Source: an uncultured bacterium | Lineage (GTDB): Bacteria > Bacillota > Clostridia > Oscillospirales > Oscillospiraceae | DNA: 19,025 nucleotides | Assembly (NCBI GenBank): GCA_949286295.1 | Contig: CASECK010000131.1 | Span: forward strand, 1 to 19,025 | Direction of reading: 5' to 3' | In this document: positions 14,423 through 19,025 of the stretch, one piece after another | How the letters are laid out: each line of letters starts with the position of its first letter | Position numbering within the stretch: the first letter of the stretch is position 1 | Notes under the pieces: model-generated | What the model was told of the DNA's origin: nothing | The model's database searches: none | Seen by the model: only the letters and a program-made list of their open reading frames with translations | Translations under genes and position numbers: made by a program

Positions 14423-15301
14423 ATGCGCGACGAGATTGTAAGAGCCATCACCGGCGACGGCCTGGTCAAGGCGGTGGCCATCACCGGCCGGACTCTGGTG
14501 GAGCGGGCCCGGAACATCCATAAGCTGCTGCCCATGTCCACCGCCGCCCTGGGGCGGACCCTGCTGGGCGCCTCCATGATGGGGGATATGCTCAAGGAGG
14601 AGAAGGGCTCCCTCACCCTCCAGATTAAGGGGGACGGCCCCCTGGGCACCATCCTGGCGGTGTCCGACCACCAGGGCAACGTCCGGGGCTATGTCCAGCA
14701 CCCCCAGGTGGACCTGATGGAGAAATACCGGGGCAAGCTGGACGTGGGCAGCGCCGTGGGTTCCGGCGGGACCCTGACCGTCATCAAGGACCTGGGGCTG
14801 AAGGAGCCCTATGTGGGGTCCATCGGCCTGTTCTCCGGTGAGATTGCCGAGGATTTGGCCATGTACTTTGTGGAGAGCGAGCAGATTCCCACCGCCTGCG
14901 CCCTCGGGGTGCTGGTGGGGCTGGACCAGAGCGTCACCGCTGCGGGCGGCTACCTTATTCAGCTGCTGCCCGGCGCGGGGGAGGAGCTCATCTCCAAAAT
15001 CGAATCCGGCGTCCAGGCCCTAGGCTCTGTCAGCCACGCCCTGGAGGGCGGGCTGGACGGAGCGGGGCTGCTGCGGGCGGTGCTGAAGGACTTCCAACCG
15101 GAGATTTTAGACCGGCACCCGGTGGAGTACCGGTGCTACTGCTCCCGGGACCGGGTGACCCGCGCCCTGATCAGCATGGGCCGGGCGGAGCTGGCCCAGC
15201 TCATCCAGGAGCAGGGCCGGGCAGAGCTGTCCTGTCAGTTCTGCGACAAGGTGTACCGCTACTCCAAGCAGGAGCTGGAGGAAATTCTGGCCGGGATGTG
15301 A
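14423..15301 (+). CDS. hslO: Redox-regulated chaperone Hsp33
   Basis: A 292-residue protein with the complete Hsp33 plan. The N-terminal core begins MRDEIVRAITGDGLVKAVAI and includes LGRTLLGASMM and GPLGTILAVSDHQGNVRGYV. It also holds the family segment GLFSGEIAEDLAMYFVESEQ (135-154). The C-terminal redox switch is intact: Cys238-x-Cys240 (RCYCSRDRV) and Cys271-x2-Cys274 (CQFCDKVY) bind zinc when reduced. In known Hsp33, oxidation forms disulfides, unfolds the linker and switches on ATP-independent holdase activity in the cytoplasm, which suits an anaerobe facing oxidative shock. ATG 14423 has AAAGGAA upstream. It is the last gene of the yerC-methyltransferase unit, followed by a strong terminator. 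Confidence 0.97.
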   Translation: MRDEIVRAITGDGLVKAVAITGRTLVERARNIHKLLPMSTAALGRTLLGASMMGDMLKEEKGSLTLQIKGDGPLGTILAVSDHQGNVRGYVQHPQVDLMEKYRGKLDVGSAVGSGGTLTVIKDLGLKEPYVGSIGLFSGEIAEDLAMYFVESEQIPTACALGVLVGLDQSVTAAGGYLIQLLPGAGEELISKIESGVQALGSVSHALEGGLDGAGLLRAVLKDFQPEILDRHPVEYRCYCSRDRVTRALISMGRAELAQLIQEQGRAELSCQFCDKVYRYSKQELEEILAGM

Positions 15302-15362
15302 CCGGGCCGGACGGACCGGCTCTCCCCCGCGGGGGTATCGCCCGCCTGAAACTGGGCAAACT

Positions 15363-15397
15363 AAAGCGGAGCAGTCCCAAGGGCTGCTCCGCTTTTT
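15363..15397 (+). terminator. Intrinsic terminator of the hslO operon
   Basis: AAAGCGGAGCAG (15363-15374) and CCC (15376-15378) pair with GGGCTGCTCCGCTTT (15381-15395) with one bulged T, then TTTTT into CC. It is a textbook Rho-independent terminator 60 bases after the hslO stop. Confidence 0.92.
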
Positions 15398-15451
15398 CCT
15401 ATCCGCCCATCTGCCGGCAGGGCGGAGGGCCCGTTAAAGGAGGAGTTTCCG

Positions 15452-16570
15452 ATGGACACACCGCCGCTTTCCCACTCTGGGAGGCCCTCCGGGCTGAGCG
15501 CCGGGTGCAGCGCCCTGGCCTGGGAGACCCTGGACGGACGCCACCTGTGGGGGCGCAACTTTGACCACAATCAGGCGGAGGCCGATTGCCAGGTGACCTG
15601 TCTGCCCCGCAGCCTGCCCTTTCACACCTGCGCGGGCCGGGCCGGGGCGGCGCCCCCTTCCGCCGCCCGCTTTCAAAGCCGCTACGCCGCCGCCGGGGTG
15701 GGGACGCTGGCCCTGGGGCCCGCCGCTCCCATCCTCTACGAGGGGGTCAACGAGGCCGGACTGGCCGGAGGACAGCTGTACTTCCGGGAGCTGGCCCGCT
15801 ACCCGGACGCGGCCCGGCCGGGGACCGCCCCCGTCCAGCCCCCCTTTCTCGTCACCTACTGCCTGGCCCTGTGCTCCGGCGTGGAGGAGGTGGTCCGCGC
15901 CCTCCGGGAGCGGGTCTGCCTGGTGGGCACGCCGGTGCTGGGGGCGGTGCCGCCCCTGCACTGGATGTTCTCCGACCGGAGCGGAGAGAGCATCGTGGTG
16001 GAGTGCTGCCGCACCGGCCTGCATATCCACCGCCGCACCGCCGGGGTGATGACCAACAGTCCCGACTACCCCTGGCACCTGGCCAACCTGCTCAACTATC
16101 CCCAGCTGCGCCCCCTGGACCGGGGCGGGGTGTCCTGCGGGGGGGAGCGCCTTTCCCCCTGCTTCTCCGGCAGCGGCGCGGCCGGCCTGCCCGGGGATTG
16201 GTCCTCCCCCTCCCGCTTCGTGCGCCTGGCCTTCCTCCGGCAGCACGCCGTGAAGGGGGCAGACGAGGAGGAGGGGGTCCCCCTGCTGTTCCGCCTGCTC
16301 CACAGCGCCGCCTTCCCCCTGGGGGCGGTCCAGCTTTGGGATACGGACGGCCAGGACGCGCCCCCTTATGACTACACGCTGTACACCTCGGTCTCCTGCG
16401 CCGAGAGCGGCCGGTTTTACTGGCAGACCTACCGCAACCCACAAATCCGCTGTGTGGAGCTCTCCCGCCTGTCCGGAGCCGGCCGGCCCCTCCAGTTCCC
16501 TCTGGAAGAATCGATGCCGCCCCGGGACCTGACCGGGCACCCCCTTCCTCCGGCGGCCGGTGCGCTTTGA
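15452..16570 (+). CDS. Choloylglycine hydrolase-family (Ntn, C59/linear amide) amidohydrolase
   Basis: A 372-residue member of the family containing bile salt hydrolases and penicillin V acylases. Taking Cys19 as the nucleophile, the motif CSALAWETLDGRHLWGRNFD puts Arg35 and Asp38 at exactly the spacing of Cys2, Arg18 and Asp21 in known enzymes. Further matches are YEGVNEAGLAGG (Asn100, equivalent of Asn82), VMTNSPDYPWHL (Asn202, of Asn175) and SPSRFVRL (Arg255, of Arg228). All catalytic positions are present. These enzymes hydrolyse amide bonds in conjugated bile acids, penicillin V or N-acyl signals; the sequence does not decide which. Unlike classic bile salt hydrolases, 18 residues precede the Cys, not hydrophobic, so autocatalytic removal is expected. 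ATG 15452 is fixed by TAAAGGAGGAG. No clear promoter was seen in the short gap after the upstream terminator. Confidence 0.88.
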   Translation: MDTPPLSHSGRPSGLSAGCSALAWETLDGRHLWGRNFDHNQAEADCQVTCLPRSLPFHTCAGRAGAAPPSAARFQSRYAAAGVGTLALGPAAPILYEGVNEAGLAGGQLYFRELARYPDAARPGTAPVQPPFLVTYCLALCSGVEEVVRALRERVCLVGTPVLGAVPPLHWMFSDRSGESIVVECCRTGLHIHRRTAGVMTNSPDYPWHLANLLNYPQLRPLDRGGVSCGGERLSPCFSGSGAAGLPGDWSSPSRFVRLAFLRQHAVKGADEEEGVPLLFRLLHSAAFPLGAVQLWDTDGQDAPPYDYTLYTSVSCAESGRFYWQTYRNPQIRCVELSRLSGAGRPLQFPLEESMPPRDLTGHPLPPAAGAL

Positions 16571-16579
16571 CCTTGGGGG

Positions 16580-16608
16580 TTGACAGGCCTTTGGGAGCGT
16601 GGCACAAT
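16580..16608 (+). promoter_or_regulatory. Promoter of the small unknown gene
   Basis: Consensus TTGACA (16580-16585), a 17-base spacer, and CACAAT (16603-16608). Initiation would be near 16614, inside the palindrome at 16607-16633. Confidence 0.75.
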
Positions 16609-16633
16609 ATGGGCATAGGTGCTATACCCATAT
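16607..16633. repeat. 27-bp imperfect palindrome over the start site: candidate operator
   Basis: ATATGGG-C-ATAG-GTG-CTAT-A-CCCATAT: two arms of 12 bases match at 11 of 12 positions around a three-base centre. The left arm begins inside the -10 box and would be mostly untranscribed, so a DNA-binding operator fits better than an RNA hairpin. The binding protein is unknown. Confidence 0.6.
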
Positions 16634-16656
16634 GGTACTCAGAAAGGAGCGCTCCC

Positions 16657-17040
16657 ATGCCCCGAATCTACTCGAATTACTCACAGGCTGAATTCCAACT
16701 CGTCCAGGCGCAGTGCCGCCAGGTGGGCCTCACCCCCTCCGCCTATCAAAAGTATCACACGTTGTTGAGCCTTCCGGCCTCTCCCCCGGCGGGGGGAGCT
16801 CAGCCTGGCGCGGCCAACCTGCCGGCCCTCCTCCAGCTGCTGATGTACAATTTAAACCGCTGGCCGGCGGGCGTGCCCTTTATCGTCTCCTCCCTGCTGC
16901 CCGACCAGTGGCCCGCCCTCAGCAAGCCTATCAAAAACACCCTTTCTCAGGCGCTGCGCCGCACCGTGGCCGGCGACCCCGCCCGCTATAAGAAGCTGGG
17001 TGTTCTGCCTGGGAAAATTAACCAGTACTGTAAGCTGTGA
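16657..17040 (+). CDS. Small conserved-looking protein of unknown function
   Basis: A 127-residue basic protein. ATG 16657 is fixed by AAAGGAGC (16642-16649). The N-terminal 35 residues (MPRIYSNYSQAEFQLVQAQC, then RQVGLTPSAYQKYHTLLSL) have the strand-helix-helix look of 'x-Y-x-L-x-x-x-A-x-x-x-G-L-S-x-S-x-Y' ribbon-helix-helix-like proteins. A low-complexity Pro/Gly/Ala linker (about 42-57) follows. The second domain, LLQLLMYNLNRWPAGVPFIV then SSLLPDQWPALSKPIKNTLS and QALRRTV, resembles a helical or winged-helix unit and ends in YKKLGVLPGKINQYCKL. A DNA-binding role is possible but rests only on shape. It has its own regulated-looking promoter and terminator, so it is monocistronic. I do not recognise a named family with confidence. 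Confidence 0.75.
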   Translation: MPRIYSNYSQAEFQLVQAQCRQVGLTPSAYQKYHTLLSLPASPPAGGAQPGAANLPALLQLLMYNLNRWPAGVPFIVSSLLPDQWPALSKPIKNTLSQALRRTVAGDPARYKKLGVLPGKINQYCKL

Positions 17041-17050
17041 CAGGCCCAGG

Positions 17051-17084
17051 AAGGCCGGGCAGGGGCAGCAAATACGGCCTTTTT
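17051..17084 (+). terminator. Putative intrinsic terminator of the small gene
   Basis: AAGGCCG (17051-17057) pairs with CGGCCTT (17075-17081) with a 17-base loop, followed by TTT and CC, 10 bases after the stop codon. The stem is short but the T-run (17080-17084) is good. Confidence 0.6.
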
Positions 17085-17107
17085 CCAGCGCGGCGGCGGG
17101 GCACCGC

Positions 17108-17136
17108 TTGACAGGCCCGCGGAGGGCGCCTATAAT
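17108..17136 (+). promoter_or_regulatory. Perfect-consensus sigma-A promoter upstream of rsmA
   Basis: TTGACA (17108-17113), exactly 17 bases, TATAAT (17131-17136). Both hexamers and the spacing are the full consensus, unusual in this GC-rich chromosome and the strongest promoter in the window. Initiation would be near 17143. Confidence 0.9.
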
Positions 17137-17142
17137 ATTTTT

Positions 17143-17274
17143 GCCTGAAACCATTGCGGGGGCGCGCAAAATCCCTGCGGCCGCAGCCGGTTGTCCGTAT
17201 CTGGCCAGGCATGGCGGCCACTCAAAGCGCGGCTTACGACCGGGGCATCCGCGGCGCGCGGATGCCCCGGTTTT
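17143..17274 (+). ncRNA. Candidate small RNA or attenuator leader before rsmA
   Basis: The region runs from the predicted start site of the consensus promoter to a perfect terminator. About 130 bases would be transcribed. Visible pairings are TGCCTG (17142-17147) with CAGGCA (17206-17211) enclosing a domain, a small TTGCG/CGCAA hairpin (17154-17169), the 12-base palindrome CTGCGGCCGCAG (17175-17186), and the terminator stem. No short open frame with a ribosome binding site ends inside it. No match to tRNA, 6S, SRP RNA, tmRNA or a known riboswitch core was recognised. It could be a free small RNA or a leader controlling rsmA by attenuation. Confidence 0.5.
17239..17274 (+). terminator. Perfect hairpin terminator 33 bases before rsmA
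   Basis: ACCGGGGCATCCGCG (17239-17253) pairs without mismatch with CGCGGATGCCCCGGT (17257-17271) around a GCG loop, then TTTTC. The 15-bp GC-rich stem with T-run lies between the promoter and the rsmA start. Confidence 0.85.
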
Positions 17275-17307
17275 CTCCACCCACACTCTTACCGGGAGGG
17301 ACCCACT

Positions 17308-18168
17308 ATGAATCTGTGCGACATCCACGACATCAAGGCCCTGCTGGGGCGGCACGGTTTCCATTTCTCCAAGTCCATGGGGCAGAACTTCCTGATTGAG
17401 GAGTGGGTGCCCCGGGACATCGCGGACGCCTCCGGAGCCGCTCCGGACACGGGGGTGCTGGAGGTCGGACCGGGCATCGGCCCCCTCACCGCCCAGCTGG
17501 CCCGGCGGGCCGGCCGGGTGGTGTCTGTGGAGCTGGACCGCTCCCTGCTGCCCATCCTGGCCGAGACCATGGCCGGCCGGGACAATGTGGAGATTGTCTC
17601 CGGGGACATCCTGAAAACCGATATCCCGGCCCTGGTCCGGGAGAAGTTCGCCGGCCTCACCCCCATCGCCTGCGCCAATCTGCCCTATAACATCACCACC
17701 CCCGCCATCACCGCCCTGCTGGAGGCCGGCTGCTTCCAGCGCGTCACGGTGATGATTCAGCGGGAAGTGGCCCGGCGCATCTGCGCCGGACCGGGCAGCG
17801 GGGAGTACGGCGCCTTCTCCGTATACTGCCAGTATCACGCCCACACCCAGCTGCTCTTCGACGTCCCTCCCTCCTGCTTTCTCCCCGCCCCCAAGGTGAC
17901 CTCCTGCGTCCTACAGCTGACGCCCAAGGCCCCGCCGGCGCAGGTGGACGACCCGGAGCATTTCTTCCGAGTGGTGCGGGCCGCCTTCGCCCAGCGGCGC
18001 AAGACCCTGCTCAACGGCCTGACGGCCGCCTTCGGCGCCCGGCTGGACAAGCGGGAGCTGTCCCTGCTGCTGGAGCGCTGCGGCCTGCCCGCCGACGTGC
18101 GGGGGGAGCGGCTGGGCATCCCGGAATTTGCCGCCCTGTCCAGCGCCCTAAGGCGCGCCGGGGCCTGA
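17308..18168 (+). CDS. rsmA: 16S rRNA adenine dimethyltransferase RsmA (KsgA)
   Basis: A 286-residue protein that dimethylates the two adjacent adenines (A1518/A1519, E. coli numbering) of the 16S rRNA 3' hairpin late in 30S assembly. It shows FSKSMGQNFLIEE (20-32), the RNA-contacting start of the family, SAM motif I VLEVGPGIGPLTAQL (50-64), acidic VVSVELDRSLLPIL (71-84), GDILKTD (99-105) and the catalytic motif IV ANLPYNITTP (123-132). PAPKVTSCVL and FRVVRAAFAQRRKTL are the C-terminal signatures that separate it from Erm enzymes. Length is typical. ATG 17308 follows GGGAGGG; the frame extends upstream but only across the terminator. It is preceded by the promoter-leader-terminator module, so expression may depend on readthrough. 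Loss of KsgA gives kasugamycin resistance in other bacteria. Confidence 0.96.
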   Translation: MNLCDIHDIKALLGRHGFHFSKSMGQNFLIEEWVPRDIADASGAAPDTGVLEVGPGIGPLTAQLARRAGRVVSVELDRSLLPILAETMAGRDNVEIVSGDILKTDIPALVREKFAGLTPIACANLPYNITTPAITALLEAGCFQRVTVMIQREVARRICAGPGSGEYGAFSVYCQYHAHTQLLFDVPPSCFLPAPKVTSCVLQLTPKAPPAQVDDPEHFFRVVRAAFAQRRKTLLNGLTAAFGARLDKRELSLLLERCGLPADVRGERLGIPEFAALSSALRRAGA

Positions 18169-18175
18169 CTGTGAC

Positions 18176-18195
18176 ATGGATATAAGTAAATCCAT
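18176..18195. repeat. AT-rich inverted repeat between rsmA and pckA
   Basis: ATGGAT (18176-18181) and ATCCAT (18190-18195) flank eight AT-rich bases. There is no T-run, so it is a poor terminator; it lies 36 bases upstream of the pckA -35 and could be an operator. Confidence 0.4.
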
Positions 18196-18231
18196 ATACC
18201 TCCCATCGGTAAATTGTCCCCCTCCCGGACA

Positions 18232-18260
18232 TTGACTTTATCCCCCGCAGCGTGTATGAT
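18232..18260 (+). promoter_or_regulatory. Promoter of pckA
   Basis: TTGACT (18232-18237), a 17-base spacer, TATGAT (18255-18260). The transcript would start near 18267, giving a leader of about 78 bases with a 7-bp outer stem CCCGCCG (18284-18290)/CGGCGGG (18309-18315) and an inner GGCC/GGCC pairing. Confidence 0.8.
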
Positions 18261-18344
18261 GAAGAAGATAGAGGCCATCCGCTCCCGCCGGCCGCCTCCC
18301 CTGGCCTGCGGCGGGAAGATTCAATGAGAAAAGAGGTCATTCCT

Positions 18345-19025
18345 ATGGCAAAGATTGATTTGACCCAGTATGGCATCACCGGCACCACCGAGATTGTCCG
18401 CAATCCCTCCTTCGAGCTGCTGTTTGAGGAGGAGACCCGTCCCGGCCTGGAGGGCTATGACAGGGGACAGCTCACCGACCTTGGGGCCGTCAACGTTATG
18501 ACCGGAATCTATACCGGCCGCTCTCCCAAGGATAAATTCATCGTCATGGACGACACCTCCCGGGACACCGTGTGGTGGACCTCCGACACCTTTAAAAACG
18601 ACAATAAGCCCGCCTCTCAGCAGGCCTGGGACGCCTGCAAGAAGCTGGCCCAGGAGCAGCTGTCCAACAAGCGGCTGTTCGTGATGGACGTGTTCTGCGG
18701 CGCCAACCACGATTCCCGTATGGCCATCCGCTTCATCATGGAGGTGGCCTGGCAGGCCCACTTTGTCAAGAATATGTTCATCCAGCCCACCGAGGAGGAG
18801 CTGGAACACTTCCAGCCCGACTTTATCTCCTACAATGCCTCCAAGGCCAAGGTGGCAAACTACAAGGAACTGGGTCTCAACTCTGAGACTGCCGCCATCT
18901 TCAATCTCACCTCCCGGGAGCAGGTTATCCTGAATACCTGGTACGGAGGCGAGATGAAGAAGGGTATGTTCTCCATGATGAACTACTTCCTGCCCCTGAA
19001 GGGTATGGCCTCCATGCACTGCTCT
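18345..19025 (+). CDS. pckA: Phosphoenolpyruvate carboxykinase, ATP-type (3' end outside window)
   Basis: The first 227 residues are present; the frame runs off the right edge. [20 protein letters not shown] is the usual opening of bacterial ATP-dependent PEP carboxykinases. [14 protein letters not shown] (54-67) holds the substrate-binding Arg59 equivalent to Arg65 of E. coli, and [12 protein letters not shown] and [19 protein letters not shown] are further conserved blocks. The enzyme interconverts oxaloacetate + ATP with PEP + CO2 + ADP. In gut anaerobes it often runs toward oxaloacetate for fermentation, elsewhere toward gluconeogenesis. The nucleotide-binding P-loop region lies beyond the edge. 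ATG 18345 (AAGAGG about 9 bases before) is preferred to the in-frame ATG 18324, which would add MRKEVIP. Codon use is less GC-biased than in neighbours (more AAG/AAT/ATT), as for highly expressed genes. Confidence 0.97.
   Translation, partial: MAKIDLTQYGITGTTEIVRNPSFELLFEEETRPGLEGYDRGQLTDLGAVNVMTGIYTGRSPKDKFIVMDDTSRDTVWWTSDTFKNDNKPASQQAWDACKKLAQEQLSNKRLFVMDVFCGANHDSRMAIRFIMEVAWQAHFVKNMFIQPTEEELEHFQPDFISYNASKAKVANYKELGLNSETAAIFNLTSREQVILNTWYGGEMKKGMFSMMNYFLPLKGMASMHCS

Noticed and set aside
15434..16540. Reverse open frame of 368 codons opposite the choloylglycine hydrolase-family gene
   Set aside because: The forward frame has an ideal ribosome binding site and every catalytic residue; the reverse product is low-complexity Gly/Ala/Pro.
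17143..17274. tRNA, 6S, SRP RNA or tmRNA in the rsmA leader
   Set aside because: No cloverleaf, no TTC-type T loop, no SRP tetraloop or tmRNA features were seen.
16852..17844. Reverse open frame of 330 codons spanning the small gene, the leader and rsmA
   Set aside because: It crosses two terminators and a consensus promoter and is antisense to the conserved RsmA motifs.
18321..19019. Reverse open frame of 232 codons opposite pckA
   Set aside because: The forward strand encodes an unmistakable PEP carboxykinase.

Overview
The window is about 19 kb of very GC-rich, gene-dense bacterial chromosome. GC-rich codon use combines with AAAGGAGG-type ribosome binding sites, sigma-A-type promoters, many intrinsic terminators and a Firmicutes gene set: YerC/TrpR-like regulator, rhodanese-less ThiI, Hsp33, RsmA, ATP-type PckA, a TS-N/DUF4342-like protein and a choloylglycine-hydrolase-family enzyme. 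This points to a high-GC gut clostridium of the Oscillospiraceae type (Flavonifractor/Lawsonibacter/Intestinimonas-like). That placement is inference, not proof. No rRNA, tRNA, CRISPR array, insertion sequence or phage module was seen.

Layout. 1-1008 (+): 3' end of a macro-domain ADP-ribose hydrolase gene, then a GNAT acetyltransferase. 1009-1435 is non-coding, with hairpins and an extended -10 promoter. 1436-2836 (+): MATE efflux pump. 2888-3934 (-): aldose 1-epimerase, convergent with the pump across a shared 15-bp hairpin. 3968-4042: divergent promoters. 4081-6739 (+): DEDDh exonuclease with zinc ribbon (TTG start), thiI (overlapping ATGA), and a LURP-one/YxjI-like protein. 6769-6795: shared terminator. 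6807-10800 (-): a signalling operon read from the right: DUF4342-like membrane protein, OmpR-type response regulator, flavodoxin-like protein, sensor histidine kinase, GNAT. 10929-10968: two opposed promoters superimposed on one 40-bp site. 10991-12462 (+): secreted, apparently metal-site-dead NodB-like protein and a coupled 102-aa protein. 12527-13192 (-): DUF3298-like protein. 13371-15301 (+): yerC-like regulator, methyltransferase, hslO. 15452-16570 (+): choloylglycine-hydrolase-family Ntn amidase with an 18-residue propeptide. 16657-17040 (+): small unknown protein whose promoter carries a 27-bp palindrome. 17108-17274: consensus promoter followed about 100 bp later by a perfect terminator, forming a candidate small RNA or attenuator ahead of rsmA (17308-18168). 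18345 to the end (+): 5' part of pckA.

Most genes are housekeeping or metabolic: tRNA thiolation, rRNA dimethylation, redox chaperone, gluconeogenesis or PEP/oxaloacetate exchange, sugar epimerisation. The least ordinary parts are the two-component operon with an embedded flavodoxin, the superimposed divergent promoters linking it to the secreted pseudo-deacetylase unit, and the promoter-leader-terminator module before rsmA.
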